From: Thorsellia anophelis DSM 18579
Lineage (GTDB): Bacteria; Pseudomonadota; Gammaproteobacteria; Enterobacterales; Thorselliaceae
Length of the DNA stretch: 64,000 nucleotides
Reading direction: 5' to 3'
Assembly: GCF_900111395.1 (NCBI RefSeq)
Contig: NZ_FOHV01000003.1
Location: 162,217-226,216, forward strand
Shown here: in pieces, positions 1 to 11,065 of the stretch
How positions within the stretch are numbered: the stretch's first letter is position 1
Layout: each line of letters opens with the position of its first letter
The notes under the pieces: generated by a model
What the model was told of the DNA's origin: nothing
Databases searched by the model: none
Seen by the model: the letters and a program-made list of their open reading frames with translations, nothing else
Program-made: the position numbers and the translations under genes

Positions 1-81
1 TATTTTACACCATTTTGATGAGTATGTACTGATTATTTACATGTTTTTAAATTCATCACAATAGTGCTTTAAGGTATCACT
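1..81. other. Window edge, no gene seen
   Basis: These bases lie downstream of the dnaE stop codon and are AT-rich. I see no open frame, no terminator-like hairpin and no start of a following gene. In enteric bacteria accA often follows dnaE, but it cannot be checked here because the window ends. Confidence 0.5.
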
Positions 82-3000
82 TTAATCAAACTCCAATAAG
101 ACCTGCTGATTACCTACTAAACGTTTTAAATCATTCAAAAGTTCATCGGTAGGATTGACTCTCCAATGAGTTCCTAGTGTAATTTTCACCCTTGCATCGA
201 TTCGTTGATAATAGATATGAAAAGGTAAAACGCCTGCTGAATGAGGCTCTAATGTTTGTTTTAACATTTGAATAAAGCTATCATTGAGCGTGTCTTGCTC
301 TAGATATAAACTTACCCCTCTTGCGTATTTTTCTCTTGCTTGGGCAATATCTAGTAACTCCCTAACAATCATTTTAAACCCACCATTAAAATCATCAGTC
401 AAAACTGATCCTGCTGCGATTAAAATTTTGTCTTTTTGTAATAGCGATTGATATTTTTCTAATGCTTCTGTATACAACATTAAATCTAACCGCCCTGACC
501 TATCATCGATAGTAATTAGGCCGATTTTCGTGCCTCGCTTTGTGACCTTTATACTTGCAGATAACACAAGCCCACTAACAATTAGCGTTTTCCCTTTGCT
601 TGTAGGTTGGACTTCACTAAGTTTAACACCACTCGTATAACGATCTAACTCTTTTAAATATTGGGTGATAGGATGACCAGATAAATACAGACCAAGCGTC
701 TCTCTTTCTCCATCTAAAACTTGTTGTTCAGGCCAAGGAGGGACAATTGCATAAGACTGCTCAACTTGCTCAGGCTCATCAGCTAGCACACCGAACATAT
801 CAAATTGACCGCTTGAAACTTGTTTAGAATGCTGGCTTGCCATCTTAATTGCGCTATCTAATGAATTCATAAGCGCAGCTCGGTGCGGGCCTAACCTATC
901 AAAAGCACCAGCCATGATTAATTTTTCCATTACTCTTCGAGTAACTTTTTTTAAGTCTAGTCTGGCGCATAGGTCAAAAATTTCCTTGAAGTACCCACCT
1001 CGCTGCCTTGCTTCAAGTATCGCTTCAATTGGACCTTCTCCAACTCCTTTAATCGCACCAATACCATAAACGATCTCACCTTTTTCATTAACATGAAACT
1101 GATACGTACCGCTGTTAATATCAGGAGGTAGGACAGTAAGCCCCATTCTTAAACACTCATCAACTAATCCTACAATTTTGTCAGTATTATCCATATCAGC
1201 CGTCATCACCGCAGCCATAAATTCAGCTGGATAATGCGTTTTAAGCCAAAGGGTCTGATAAGATACAAGCGCGTAAGCTGCCGAATGCGATTTATTAAAA
1301 CCGTAACCTGCAAATTTTTCAACTAAGTCGAAAATATGCATGGCCAGTTCACCATCTACGCCATTTTTTTCAGCTCCTTCTTTAAATATTGAGCGTTGCT
1401 CAGCCATCTCTTCAGGTTTCTTTTTACCCATTGCACGGCGAAGCATATCCGCACCACCGAGGGTGTATCCTGATAATACTTGAGCGATTTGCATGACTTG
1501 TTCTTGGTATAGAATGATCCCATAAGTAGGTTCTAAAACTGGCTGTAAACTTTCATGTTGCCAGTTAATATCTGGATAAGAAATCGCTTCTCTTGCATGC
1601 TTTCTATCAATAAAATTATCAACCATTCCTGATTGTAGGGGACCTGGTCTAAAGAGTGCAACTAAAGCAATCATATCTTCAAAGCAATCTGGTTGCAGCC
1701 TTTTAATTAGATCCTTCATCCCTCTAGACTCTAACTGGAATACGGCTGTAGTTTCTGCTCTTTGTAATAAAGCAAAACATTTTGGGTCCGTTAAGGAAAT
1801 ACTCTCAATTGCAACAGGGGGTTGGTTTTGTTTTTGTAATCTGGCATTAATCATTCCTAATGCCCAATCAATAATTGTAAGAGTTCGTAGCCCTAAAAAG
1901 TCAAATTTAACAAGCCCTGCATACTCCACATCATTTTTATCAAATTGAGTAACTGGATGCTTACCTTCTGCATCGCAATATAGCGGTGCAAAGTCAATAA
2001 TTTGTGTAGGGGCAATTACAACACCACCAGCATGCTTACCGGCATTACGTGTCACCCCTTCTAATTTTCTAGCCATATCTATAAGCGATTTGACTTCTTC
2101 ATCATTATCATAGATAACAGATAGTTGAGGCTCAACCTCAAAAGCTTTTTCAAGTGTCATTCCAGGATCGGGAGGAATGAGCTTAGATATCCTATCTACA
2201 AATCCATATGGATGCCCTAATACTCTACCAACATCTCGTATAACAGCTTTCGCTGCCATAGTACCGAATGTAATAATTTGAGAAACTGCTTGCTGTCCAT
2301 ACATATCAGCAACATGCTCAATGACCCTATCTCGTTTTTCCATGCAAAAATCGATATCAAAGTCAGGCATAGAAACCCGCTCAGGATTTAAAAAACGCTC
2401 AAAAAGCAGATCATACTCCAATGGGTCAAGATCAGTAATTTTAAGTGCATACGCAACTAAGGAACCTGCACCTGATCCACGTCCTGGCCCTACTGGAATA
2501 CCATTATCTTTTGACCACTGTATAAATTCCATTACGATTAGAAAGTAACCCGGAAATCCCATTTGGTTGATGACGTTAAGTTCAATGTCTAAACGCTCAT
2601 CATACTCAGGACGTTTGTTAGACCTAACCTCGTTATCAGGAAATAAAAAAACTAGCCTCTCCTCAAGACCTTCTTTAGATTTCATAACAAGATAATCTTC
2701 TTCTGTCATTTCCCCTGTAGGGAAACTGGGCAAAAAGTATTCTCCCAGTCTAAGTTCAACATTACAACGTTTAGCAATCTCTACACTATTAGTCAATGCC
2801 TCAGGGATATCACTAAATAACTCAACCATCTCATCTTCTGTTCGAAGGTATTGTTGTTTGCTATACAATTTAGGTCTTTTAGGATCATCTAAAGTCACCC
2901 CATCATGGATAGCAACGCGAATTTCATGCGCATCAAAATCACTCTCTTTAATGAAGCACACATCATTCGTTGCAACAACAGGCAATTCACATTGTTCGGC

Positions 3001-3564
3001 TAATTCAATTGCCTTAGCGATATAATTAGCTTCATTATCTCGCCCTGTTCGGACAAGTTCTAAAAAATATCGATTCGGAAAATACGTTTGGTAATATTCG
3101 GTAAACTCAGCAATCAAATCTTGATTTTCTCTAAGAAGGGACCGGCCAAGATCACCCTCCTTTCCACCTGATAGTAAAATAATTCCTTCGTTTAATTCGG
3201 TCAACCAAGTCCGATGGATATAAGGTCCATTATCTCGATATCCCTGCTGATAGGCTTTTGAAATCAGAGCAGTAATATTTTTATAACCTTGCTGATTTTG
3301 AGCAAGTAAAGTCAATTTAGCAAATTCATCTTGCAGTTCAGGGATAATCATTTGTAAATCGACACCAATAATTGGCTTGATCCCATTATTATGTGCATCA
3401 CCATAAAACTTAACTAGACCACATAAGTTACTAAAATCGGTTAGTGCGATTGCAGGCATATTCAAACTACCAGCAGCCTTCATTAATGCCTTCGTTTTCG
3501 CTAGACCATCTACCATAGAATAATCACTATGGACGTGAAGGTGAATAAATTTAGGATCTATCAT
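82..3564 (-). CDS. dnaE: DNA polymerase III alpha subunit
   Basis: This is the catalytic subunit of the replicative DNA polymerase, which adds nucleotides at the fork in the cytoplasm. The 1160-residue length is the usual size of proteobacterial DnaE. The N-terminus carries the PHP domain ([14 protein letters not shown] near residue 8). The palm shows the acidic PDFDIDF motif near residue 400, and a second acidic stretch ([10 protein letters not shown]) lies near 550. The C-terminal third has the helix-hairpin-helix and OB-fold region ([20 protein letters not shown]). The start gives an N-terminus that aligns with E. coli DnaE (MSEPRFVHLRVHSDYS). It is followed on the same strand by no visible gene, so its usual partner accA is not seen. 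Identification is secure. Confidence 0.98.
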   Translation of the reverse strand: MIDPKFIHLHVHSDYSMVDGLAKTKALMKAAGSLNMPAIALTDFSNLCGLVKFYGDAHNNGIKPIIGVDLQMIIPELQDEFAKLTLLAQNQQGYKNITALISKAYQQGYRDNGPYIHRTWLTELNEGIILLSGGKEGDLGRSLLRENQDLIAEFTEYYQTYFPNRYFLELVRTGRDNEANYIAKAIELAEQCELPVVATNDVCFIKESDFDAHEIRVAIHDGVTLDDPKRPKLYSKQQYLRTEDEMVELFSDIPEALTNSVEIAKRCNVELRLGEYFLPSFPTGEMTEEDYLVMKSKEGLEERLVFLFPDNEVRSNKRPEYDERLDIELNVINQMGFPGYFLIVMEFIQWSKDNGIPVGPGRGSGAGSLVAYALKITDLDPLEYDLLFERFLNPERVSMPDFDIDFCMEKRDRVIEHVADMYGQQAVSQIITFGTMAAKAVIRDVGRVLGHPYGFVDRISKLIPPDPGMTLEKAFEVEPQLSVIYDNDEEVKSLIDMARKLEGVTRNAGKHAGGVVIAPTQIIDFAPLYCDAEGKHPVTQFDKNDVEYAGLVKFDFLGLRTLTIIDWALGMINARLQKQNQPPVAIESISLTDPKCFALLQRAETTAVFQLESRGMKDLIKRLQPDCFEDMIALVALFRPGPLQSGMVDNFIDRKHAREAISYPDINWQHESLQPVLEPTYGIILYQEQVMQIAQVLSGYTLGGADMLRRAMGKKKPEEMAEQRSIFKEGAEKNGVDGELAMHIFDLVEKFAGYGFNKSHSAAYALVSYQTLWLKTHYPAEFMAAVMTADMDNTDKIVGLVDECLRMGLTVLPPDINSGTYQFHVNEKGEIVYGIGAIKGVGEGPIEAILEARQRGGYFKEIFDLCARLDLKKVTRRVMEKLIMAGAFDRLGPHRAALMNSLDSAIKMASQHSKQVSSGQFDMFGVLADEPEQVEQSYAIVPPWPEQQVLDGERETLGLYLSGHPITQYLKELDRYTSGVKLSEVQPTSKGKTLIVSGLVLSASIKVTKRGTKIGLITIDDRSGRLDLMLYTEALEKYQSLLQKDKILIAAGSVLTDDFNGGFKMIVRELLDIAQAREKYARGVSLYLEQDTLNDSFIQMLKQTLEPHSAGVLPFHIYYQRIDARVKITLGTHWRVNPTDELLNDLKRLVGNQQVLLEFD

Positions 3565-3647
3565 TACAACTCTCTAGATTTTTGAAAATACTGTACATTC
3601 TATCAGTCAAATTATATACAAATAGATTATTATAGGCTTGTAGGTTA

Positions 3648-4595
3648 TTAGTAACCGTAACGTAAACGCAGTGATTCTGGATAAGGTTCAAAATAACGTT
3701 GAGATAGTAGATAACGTTCATCATACTGCCTAGCATAATGCATTAGCAGTGTAAGTGGTGCTAAAAGAGGCAGCATCCCCTTTCGGTATCGCTCAATAAT
3801 GTTGGCTAATTCAGCTTTTTCATCTCTGTTAAGATGTTTTTTAAAATAGCCTTGAATATGCATCAGCACATTTGTATGATTTTTACGTGTTGCAATTTTA
3901 GACATAGTTTGCATTAAAAGCGTTCTATATTCCTCATAAAAACGCTCTAATTTATCTGTGTTTGATAGCTGTGCAATTTTTTTTCCAAGGGTTCTATAAT
4001 CAGCTTGGTTATGTGAAAGTAGAATCAATTTATATTGAGTATGGAAAGCAACTAATTTGCCTTTTGTAATACCACTTCGCATTAAAGATTCTAATTCATG
4101 TAAAGCAAATATCCTTCCTACAAAATTTTCCCTAATAATAGGATCATTCAGACGCCCATCTTCTTCAACTGGTAACCAGGGGTAATGCTTTAGGAGTTGA
4201 CTAGTATAAATTCCGACTCCAATTTTTTGATTACTATTATCATTAGGATGATAAAGTCTCACTCTTTCAAGCCCACAGCTTGGAGATTTTGCACAGACGA
4301 TATAACCTGCTAAAACGGGAAACTGCTCAAACTGATTCGTGGCAAAATCTGTCATTTTTTGCGTAAAATCTTTTGTTGTATCTTGGCTGAGCGTCATTCT
4401 AACTTGATTATTAATCATAGTTAATCTTAAGGCTGGTCTTGGCGTTGGTAATCCGATTCCCATTTCAGGACAAACATCTATGTATTCAACATACTCAGAC
4501 AGAGCTTTCATGGCAAATGCAAATCCTTTATGTCCACCATCAAATCTTACTGATTTACCGAGCAAACAGCTACTGATTCCTATATTGAGTTTCAT
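3648..4595 (-). CDS. DUF523 and DUF1722 two-domain protein (YbgA-like)
   Basis: The 315-residue protein joins two conserved domains of uncertain function. Residues 1 to about 150 are the DUF523 domain, with the signature ISSCLLGKSVRFDGGHKG at the start and CAKSPSCGLERVRLY in the middle; the conserved cysteines could bind a metal or cofactor. Residues from about 165 to the end form the DUF1722 domain, which alone makes up E. coli YbgA. In several gammaproteobacteria such proteins sit near photolyase or stress genes, but here the neighbours are dnaE and lysA, which say little. No signal peptide or membrane segment is visible, so it is probably cytoplasmic. The domain call is firm and the function unknown. 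Confidence 0.88.
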   Translation of the reverse strand: MKLNIGISSCLLGKSVRFDGGHKGFAFAMKALSEYVEYIDVCPEMGIGLPTPRPALRLTMINNQVRMTLSQDTTKDFTQKMTDFATNQFEQFPVLAGYIVCAKSPSCGLERVRLYHPNDNSNQKIGVGIYTSQLLKHYPWLPVEEDGRLNDPIIRENFVGRIFALHELESLMRSGITKGKLVAFHTQYKLILLSHNQADYRTLGKKIAQLSNTDKLERFYEEYRTLLMQTMSKIATRKNHTNVLMHIQGYFKKHLNRDEKAELANIIERYRKGMLPLLAPLTLLMHYARQYDERYLLSQRYFEPYPESLRLRYGY

Positions 4596-4624
4596 AGATA
4601 ATTATCCTGTTGTTATATAATCCT

Positions 4625-5905
4625 TTAAATATCTTCTAGTGCAATTAAAGAATCAATTGATTGCTTACGCCGAATACAAGTTATGTTGTCATTATCAAAA
4701 GCATATTCAGCTATCAAAGGCCTTGAATTATAATTCGATGACATAGACGCGCCATATGCACCAGCATCATGAAAAACGAGTAAATCATTAACTGCTATAA
4801 TAGGTAAAGTACGTTTATCAACCACTCCACCTTCATGTTGCGTGAAAACATCACCTGACTCACATAGAGGCCCTGCAACTACAACATCTTCAACATTACC
4901 TTCAGTACAAGCCCATTCTAGTTTACCATCTGGTTTATTTTTTATCACGGATATAGCATGGTAACTTCCATACATTGAGGGTCTCATCAGATCATTGAAG
5001 CCTGCATCAACTAGCACGAATTTATTTTGTCCCATCAATTTTACAGCATGAACTTTTGACACTAATATACCTGATTGGGCAACAAGAAAACGCCCAGGTT
5101 CAATTTCTAAAGATACAGAGTGTTTGAGTAAATTTTCTATTCTGATCCTAGCGTTATTCCATAATTTAAAGTAGTGTTCTGTGTCAATTTCAGCGCCATC
5201 AATATGGTAAGGAATTGATAATCCGCCACCTGCAGAAATCGCCTCAAGATCAAATCCAAGTTTTACAATTTCCTCAACTTGTAAAACCATAGCATCACAT
5301 ACTTGTTCTAGGTGTCCATAATCTACACCTGACCCAATATGCATGTGTATCCCGACTAATGTTAAATCATACTTCTTTATCACATTAAGCGCTTGCTCAA
5401 GTTGAGTATGCCAAATACCATGTTTACTATTTTCACCACCTGTATTTGTCTTTTGACTATGTCCGTGACCAAATCCTGGATTAATTCTTATCCACACAGG
5501 GTGTTTAGCTGCAACCTTACCGACTTGTTCTAGCATATCTATTGAACCAGCATTGACAGGTATTTTATTTTCAACCACAAGGTTAAGTGTTTGTTGATTA
5601 ATAACATCTGCAGTAAATACTATCTCATTTGGATTTTTTTTATTATCAAATCCGGCTTTGAGCGCACGAAACAATTCCCCTTCTGAAACTGCGTCAACAA
5701 AAACACCATTTTGCTTCATCAATTTTAAGACATGGATATTAGAATTTGTTTTTTGCGCATAGCGTATAACATCAAATGCTTTTAGTTTTTCAATTTGTGA
5801 TTTTATGACATTCAAATCATATGCCCAATAGGGAGTCATCTCTTTTTCATATATTTGAGCTAAGCTATTTGCTTTAAATAAATTAGTTTGGTTATGTTTT
5901 TTCAT
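4625..5905 (-). CDS. lysA: Diaminopimelate decarboxylase
   Basis: LysA removes the D-carboxyl group of meso-diaminopimelate to give L-lysine, the last step of the diaminopimelate pathway; it acts in the cytoplasm with pyridoxal phosphate. The fold-type III barrel is clear: the cofactor lysine lies in YAQKTNSN (K52), followed by HMHIGSG, the glycine-rich AGGGLS loop and EPGR. The C-terminal domain has GPLCESGD, whose cysteine joins the active site of the other subunit. A small oddity is threonine after the cofactor lysine, where alanine is more usual. The 426-residue length is normal. It lies 29 bp upstream of the DUF523 gene on the same strand, so the two may be cotranscribed. No lysR regulator lies beside it. 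Confidence 0.95.
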   Translation of the reverse strand: MKKHNQTNLFKANSLAQIYEKEMTPYWAYDLNVIKSQIEKLKAFDVIRYAQKTNSNIHVLKLMKQNGVFVDAVSEGELFRALKAGFDNKKNPNEIVFTADVINQQTLNLVVENKIPVNAGSIDMLEQVGKVAAKHPVWIRINPGFGHGHSQKTNTGGENSKHGIWHTQLEQALNVIKKYDLTLVGIHMHIGSGVDYGHLEQVCDAMVLQVEEIVKLGFDLEAISAGGGLSIPYHIDGAEIDTEHYFKLWNNARIRIENLLKHSVSLEIEPGRFLVAQSGILVSKVHAVKLMGQNKFVLVDAGFNDLMRPSMYGSYHAISVIKNKPDGKLEWACTEGNVEDVVVAGPLCESGDVFTQHEGGVVDKRTLPIIAVNDLLVFHDAGAYGASMSSNYNSRPLIAEYAFDNDNITCIRRKQSIDSLIALEDI

Positions 5906-6031
5906 TATTTTTACGAGTTAGCGTTGAGTTATAAAAAGGGTATTTTTAGATATGTACATCAATAGTGTACCATTGTAAGCTGATTGAGCTCAAATTTACA
6001 TTATTAATTCATATAATCCTCAATTTCAGTC

Positions 6032-6057
6032 AAAAAAAAACCTGCTAAACAGCAGGT
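6032..6057 (-). terminator. Rho-independent terminator after flgL
   Basis: On the minus strand the sequence reads ACCTGCT, a four-base loop, AGCAGGT, then eight T. This is a canonical intrinsic terminator just after the flgL stop codon, so it ends the flgKL transcript and separates it from lysA. Confidence 0.9.
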
Positions 6058-6076
6058 CTTTTAAATTAATCATTTT

Positions 6077-7045
6077 TTAACGTGCTAAATTAAAAAGAGA
6101 TAAACCCTTCATATCCATAAACGTCTGATAAGAGGCTTGTAAAGAATTGAGATTCAGCATGTACTCTGAAATTCCTTTAACAGGATCTAAATCTACCATG
6201 TCACTTAAACGCTCTTGACCGTTTAAATTTTCCTGTGCACCTAAATCATCTAGGTTGGTAAGTTCACGCATAGAAAGCCCCATATCAGTTTGAACTCGTG
6301 ATGCATTTGATGATGCATTCTGTATTCCACGATTAGCACTATCCATTGCTGCAGTAAATGCATCTCTGTCTGCTTGCGTACCTGAATCTAGTGGAACTTT
6401 TAGAGCGGCTATTGCTTTATCAAGGGTATCAAAGACACCCCCCATACCCGACGGAGTATCATCTGGCTCTAAAACAGGATTTGCAGGCAACCCTTCAAAG
6501 ATGTCTGAACCTAAATAAGACACTGCAAGCTCACGAGTTGGATTAACTTTTTGAGTCATTGCAGTATCACCACCTTGGTAAGTTACCACACCAGTCACAT
6601 CATCTTTAACAAACGGCGGTATATCCGTTTTAAAACCGGAAAATATAAAGTTACCTAACCCATCTCTTGTATTAGCTAGCCCTAAAAGTTCTTCTTTTAA
6701 ACCCTCAAGTTGGCTGCTTAGTGTAAGTCTATCTTCATCTGATATAGTTGTATTACCTGCATTAACAATAGTAACTTTTATTTCAGCTAAAACACCGTTC
6801 ACATTCTGTATGACATTTTCAGATAAAGCAATATTTGAGTTCGCAAAATTACGTGCTGTTTGGTATTGCTCACCTAATCCTAAAGATTGTTTAATTCTAA
6901 CAGCTTGTGACGCAGCTAGAGCATCATCTGAAGGGTTCACAACTCGTTTCATGGTTGATAATTTCAACCCAGACGTCAACCACTTTTCATTAGCTGAACC
7001 GATTGAATTACTTTGCATTTGATACATCATGCTTGTGCTTATCAT
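6077..7045 (-). CDS. flgL: Flagellar hook-filament junction protein FlgL
   Basis: FlgL is the second junction protein between hook and filament and is exported through the flagellar type III apparatus. The 322 residues begin with MISTSMMYQMQ and have flagellin-like ends: an N-terminal helical region (KRVVNPSDDALAASQAVRIKQS, around residue 35) and a C-terminal coiled coil ending in SLQASYQTFMDMKGLSLFNLAR. The middle (GLGNFIFSGFKTDIPPF) is typical of FlgL. It starts 31 bp after flgK and is followed by an intrinsic terminator, so it is the last gene of a flgKL unit likely served by the sigma-28-like promoter upstream of flgK. Confidence 0.95.
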   Translation of the reverse strand: MISTSMMYQMQSNSIGSANEKWLTSGLKLSTMKRVVNPSDDALAASQAVRIKQSLGLGEQYQTARNFANSNIALSENVIQNVNGVLAEIKVTIVNAGNTTISDEDRLTLSSQLEGLKEELLGLANTRDGLGNFIFSGFKTDIPPFVKDDVTGVVTYQGGDTAMTQKVNPTRELAVSYLGSDIFEGLPANPVLEPDDTPSGMGGVFDTLDKAIAALKVPLDSGTQADRDAFTAAMDSANRGIQNASSNASRVQTDMGLSMRELTNLDDLGAQENLNGQERLSDMVDLDPVKGISEYMLNLNSLQASYQTFMDMKGLSLFNLAR

Positions 7046-7076
7046 GATAATTTCCTTATTTAATCGCGGCTATTTA

Positions 7077-8732
7077 TTAACGTATTGACAAAATAGCATT
7101 AAAAATGGTTGATGCAGTTTTAATTACTTCCGCACTTGCTTGGTAGTGTTGAACAAATTTCTGTAAGTCAATATACTCTTGATCTTTGTTCACTCCAGAT
7201 AAATTTTGTTGTTGCATTGTCAATTGATTTACAATATTTTCTTGTGCTCTAAAATTGACTTCTGCAGAATTAGTTGCGCTCCCTACTGCTCCTACAACTT
7301 TTGCATACGCACCGTTGAAAGTTGAAAGACCATTTACAAGAGTCTGATTCTGCAAATCAAGAAGCAATTTAGCATTCTCATTATCACTCGGGCCACTACC
7401 AGCTGTTCCTGCTGCTGCAATCTCTGCTGGATCTCTTATTAAAAGATCAAATCCAGTTATCGCATCCATTGTTGGTTTAATTTTAAAATTATCACCTGGT
7501 ACTAGTTTTGATTCATCATCGATATTAATCTCAATACCTTCGAATGCAATTACAACAGGGACTGTACCAGAAACTGTTGGATTTATAACTGTATTATCAG
7601 ACAAACGCGTAACACGCCATTGACCGACACCAATATAATCAAGCCTATAGTCAGTTCCTTGCATTTTTGGTGTGTCTATTCGTTCAATTGATTCAATTAC
7701 TGCTGTGCCATTATTATTGGTATTAGAAAATCCAACAGGCGCACCAATAGAAAACATATCCTTGCCTGCATTACCTAATAAATCAAAACCTAGTTTATGC
7801 TGTTCATTATATTTATCAGCAAATACCATCGCAATTTGATTAATTTCATTTCTGGTTTTATCTAATGAGTCTCTAAACTGATATAGTCCACCTAGTTCAC
7901 CAGATTTGATTTGTGACTCAGGTATTTCAATATTTATTCCTGGCCCTGGTGAATAAGATATAGCCATTCTTGTTGGATCTGAACTAGACCTAATAGCAGA
8001 AACCGTATTTGACTGATTTCCTTGTACAAGTGACAATCCGTTTGCAAATGAAACATTATAAGCGCCATTTTGCTCAGTAACTTGCACACCAACTAATTTA
8101 TTAAGCTCACTAACTAAAAAATCACGTTGATCTAATAATTGATTTGGTTCCTGACCTGCAGCAAGACCTCTTGCTTTTGTTATTTCAATATTCAAATTTG
8201 CAATTTGAGCTGTATAGGTATTTACCTGTCCTGCAATATCTGAAATTGATTCATTTACACCGTCATTTAGTTCTCTTAAATAGTTATCTACAAAACCAAA
8301 TTGTGAGACCATACTTTCAGCACTACCGATCACCGTTTGGCGTGCTGCAGAATCAGACGGATTACTCACCATATTTTGAACGTTATTAAAAAACTCTTGA
8401 AGACCATCTGAAAGATTATGGCTTGAATTTGCAAGCAAGTTATCTATTTGACGTAACTGATTATAAACAGTACTTTGCGTTGAATTGAGTGACTGTGCTG
8501 TACGTAGCTGTTTATTCAAAAACTGATCAAATAATCTATCTACAGATAAGACTTTAGCTCCATTTCCAATGAACCCTGAAGTAGAACCAGTAGGCCTTTG
8601 ATCAGCAATAGAAATAATTTGTCTATTGTAACCTGGAGTATTTAGATTACTTATATTGTTACTAACTGTATTTAGCCCAAGCTGCGAAACATTGATCCCA
8701 GATAGACCAATATTAAGTAAATTACCAGACAT
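7077..8732 (-). CDS. flgK: Flagellar hook-associated protein 1 FlgK
   Basis: FlgK (HAP1) caps the hook and forms the first junction layer for the filament. The 551-residue protein has the rod/hook N-terminal motif (LNIGLSGINVSQLGLNTVSN with NISNLNTPGYNRQ following) and the conserved C-terminal helix (EYIDLQKFVQHYQASAEVIK). The variable domain in between is rich in beta strands. Its size equals that of enteric FlgK. It is followed after 31 bp by flgL. A sigma-28-type promoter lies about 45 bp upstream of the start, consistent with the late expression class known for flgK in enteric bacteria. Confidence 0.96.
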   Translation of the reverse strand: MSGNLLNIGLSGINVSQLGLNTVSNNISNLNTPGYNRQIISIADQRPTGSTSGFIGNGAKVLSVDRLFDQFLNKQLRTAQSLNSTQSTVYNQLRQIDNLLANSSHNLSDGLQEFFNNVQNMVSNPSDSAARQTVIGSAESMVSQFGFVDNYLRELNDGVNESISDIAGQVNTYTAQIANLNIEITKARGLAAGQEPNQLLDQRDFLVSELNKLVGVQVTEQNGAYNVSFANGLSLVQGNQSNTVSAIRSSSDPTRMAISYSPGPGINIEIPESQIKSGELGGLYQFRDSLDKTRNEINQIAMVFADKYNEQHKLGFDLLGNAGKDMFSIGAPVGFSNTNNNGTAVIESIERIDTPKMQGTDYRLDYIGVGQWRVTRLSDNTVINPTVSGTVPVVIAFEGIEINIDDESKLVPGDNFKIKPTMDAITGFDLLIRDPAEIAAAGTAGSGPSDNENAKLLLDLQNQTLVNGLSTFNGAYAKVVGAVGSATNSAEVNFRAQENIVNQLTMQQQNLSGVNKDQEYIDLQKFVQHYQASAEVIKTASTIFNAILSIR

Positions 8733-8777
8733 AACGCACCCCTTGATAAATTATTTATCTTAAATTTTCTTTAGACC

Positions 8778-8804
8778 TAATCGGCAGTTGTTTATTTTTC
8801 TTTA
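8778..8804 (-). promoter_or_regulatory. Sigma-28 (FliA) promoter for flgKL
   Basis: On the minus strand the sequence is TAAAGAAA, 11 bases, GCCGATTA. The sigma-28 consensus is TAAAGTTT, 11 bases, GCCGATAA, so the -10 element matches at 7 of 8 bases, the -35 core TAAAG is exact and the spacing is ideal. Its position upstream of flgK is where a late flagellar promoter is expected. Confidence 0.6.
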
Positions 8805-8908
8805 GTTTTGCTCGGCGTTAAAAACATCCTTGCCACGCCCCACACCTATTAATTATTATATTAGTACATTATTTGTCTCTTACCGTCCTTAGTTTTATCT
8901 CCATTTTA

Positions 8909-9946
8909 TTAGATTTTTAATTGATTCATTGCATTATATTGATTAGCTGTTTTTGATGACTCGCTTTTAAACTGTTTGATAATCGTTATTAACTTATTAG
9001 CATATTTAGGATCTGTTGCATAACCTGCTCGTTGAATTTCAATTGCTGCCTGCTCTGCATTAGGTGCAGTTAATACAGATTGATATCTTGGATTCTTAGT
9101 TAATAAATCAACATAATCTGACAAAGCATGTTGATAGTCATTATATACCCTAAATTTAGCTCTTACTTTAGTGTAAGCCCCATCAATAAATTCTGTTGTA
9201 ACAATTTCGGTTACCTTACCCTTCCAGCTTTTACCAGCTTTAATACCAAACAGATTATGACTTGTTTCACCTGTTGCAGTTTTAATTTCACTTTTCCCCC
9301 ATCCAGATTCAAGTGCGGCTTGCGCAAGAATTAGGTGCGGATGTATTCCAGTATCTTTACTCGCTAGGTGAGCAGGTCCTGATAATTTATTCATAAAATC
9401 TTTAGCGCCAGCGAATAAAGATTTTACTTTATTTCCAGCAATTTCAGGGATATTACCTACAAATGCGTTTGCACTTTGCTTTGCAAGTTTAATTGCATCA
9501 AAATTACTGTTAGAATTAATTAAACCTGTTAGTGAAGCAGGCTTAATGGATGCTGGCATGCTATCGTTAGTTAAAAGTCGAGTAACATCATCTAAAGCGA
9601 GCCCACCATTCATTTCTGATGATAATGATTTTAAAGCCTCTGGACTTTGAGCACTTTCAATATGAGCCATAAGCTCATCTGCAAAACCAATGCCATTCTT
9701 TGCTAATTCTTGAGAAAGTTGTTGATCATATAACGAATAATAAAGCTCAGTCTGGTTACTATTAAATAGACTATCTTTATCAACTGCTGAACGCATACTT
9801 TTAAGCATCATTTGCAAAAAAAGACCTTCAACTTGATTTGCAACTTCTCTTAAATGCCCATTCCCATTTTTACTAACAGCAGTTTTCAGGCTATTTAGAC
9901 CATTTGCATCAAATGCAAAAGCGCCAATATTAACAGGAGAATCCAT
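8909..9946 (-). CDS. flgJ: Flagellar rod assembly protein and peptidoglycan hydrolase FlgJ
   Basis: FlgJ helps the rod assemble and cuts the murein layer so the rod can pass through it. The 345 residues form two domains. The N-terminal rod-binding part (about 20-115) has VEGLFLQMMLKSMRSAV and the SLYDQQLSQELAKNG motif. The C-terminal part (about 190-335) is an N-acetylglucosaminidase domain, with the probable catalytic glutamate in AQAALESGWGKSE and the fold motif HNLFGIKAGKSWKG. The start codon overlaps the flgI stop codon (TAATG), so translation is probably coupled. The two-domain architecture is the one seen in beta- and gammaproteobacteria. Confidence 0.96.
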   Translation of the reverse strand: MDSPVNIGAFAFDANGLNSLKTAVSKNGNGHLREVANQVEGLFLQMMLKSMRSAVDKDSLFNSNQTELYYSLYDQQLSQELAKNGIGFADELMAHIESAQSPEALKSLSSEMNGGLALDDVTRLLTNDSMPASIKPASLTGLINSNSNFDAIKLAKQSANAFVGNIPEIAGNKVKSLFAGAKDFMNKLSGPAHLASKDTGIHPHLILAQAALESGWGKSEIKTATGETSHNLFGIKAGKSWKGKVTEIVTTEFIDGAYTKVRAKFRVYNDYQHALSDYVDLLTKNPRYQSVLTAPNAEQAAIEIQRAGYATDPKYANKLITIIKQFKSESSKTANQYNAMNQLKI

Positions 9947-11052
9947 TAAATTATCTCCAAATCAGCACGTAAACATCCTGCACTTTTCATTGCTTGTAAG
10001 ATTGCCATTAAATCATTTGGTGTTGCACCAAGAGAATTTAATGCTCTTATAACGTTATTTAAGTTAGCGCTTGAATCAACTTTTTGAATTGCACCACCAC
10101 TTTGACGAACTGATACTTGAGTATTATCTGTAACAACTGCTTGCCCACCTGCTAGAGGTGCATTAGGTTGATTCACTTCTTGCTGTTGATTTACTTCTAC
10201 AGTAAGGCTACCTTGGGCAATTGCGCATGAATCTAACGTCACTTCTCTATTCATTGCAACCGATCCTGTTCTTGAATTCAGTACAACTTTGGCATTAATT
10301 GGCCCTATATTAATATTTAAATTTTCAATATCTGCAATAAATCTTGATTGATTTGCTGTTCCCGTAGGTAACTCGACTTGTACAGTTCTTGAATCAATTG
10401 CAGTTGCTAAACCACCTCTTCCACTGCGATTAATAGCATTACTGATTTGCTGTGCCAAACTAAAATCATCATTTTTTAGATAAAGATTCAGTGTGCTATT
10501 AGAACCAAATGAAGAAGGTAATTCACGTTCAACCGTAGCACCATCAGTTATAATACCACCTGATTGCTGATTAACTTGGACACTTGAACCACCGCCAGAA
10601 GCTGATGCACCACTTACGATAATATTACCTTGTGCTATAGCATAAACTTGATTATCAGTTCCTTTAAGAGGCGTCATAAGTAACGTTCCACCTCTTAAAC
10701 TTTTAGCATTACCTAAAGAAGAAACCACTACATCTACTTTTTGCCCCGACCTAGAAAATGCAGGTAAATTTGATGTCACTATAACAGCGGCAACATTTTT
10801 TAACTGCATATTTGTACCTGGCGGTATCGTCACTCCTAACTGTGAAAGCATATTGCTCAGACTCTGAGTAGTAAAAGGAGTTTGTGAGGTTTGGTCACCA
10901 GTACCATCTAACCCTACAACTAATCCGTAACCAACAAGTGCATTATCTCTTACCCCTTCAATAGTCACTAAATCCCTAATTCTTTCAGCTGAACTGAGTT
11001 GGGAAAAGCATACAGCAATAACAAATAATGCAATTTTTAAAGATTTCAACAT
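9946..11052 (-). CDS. flgI: Flagellar P-ring protein FlgI
   Basis: FlgI forms the periplasmic P ring around the rod. I place the start at 11052, giving [20 protein letters not shown], a Sec signal peptide with cleavage near SSA. An in-frame ATG at 11082 exists, but it lies inside flgH, has no visible ribosome site and would bury the signal. The mature protein begins [26 protein letters not shown], the hallmark of the family, and ends with the conserved [20 protein letters not shown]. The length of 368 residues is normal. It sits 13 bp after flgH and overlaps flgJ by one base, within the flgB-flgJ operon. Confidence 0.95.
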   Translation of the reverse strand: MLKSLKIALFVIAVCFSQLSSAERIRDLVTIEGVRDNALVGYGLVVGLDGTGDQTSQTPFTTQSLSNMLSQLGVTIPPGTNMQLKNVAAVIVTSNLPAFSRSGQKVDVVVSSLGNAKSLRGGTLLMTPLKGTDNQVYAIAQGNIIVSGASASGGGSSVQVNQQSGGIITDGATVERELPSSFGSNSTLNLYLKNDDFSLAQQISNAINRSGRGGLATAIDSRTVQVELPTGTANQSRFIADIENLNINIGPINAKVVLNSRTGSVAMNREVTLDSCAIAQGSLTVEVNQQQEVNQPNAPLAGGQAVVTDNTQVSVRQSGGAIQKVDSSANLNNVIRALNSLGATPNDLMAILQAMKSAGCLRADLEII

Positions 11053-11065
11053 AAATAATCCATAA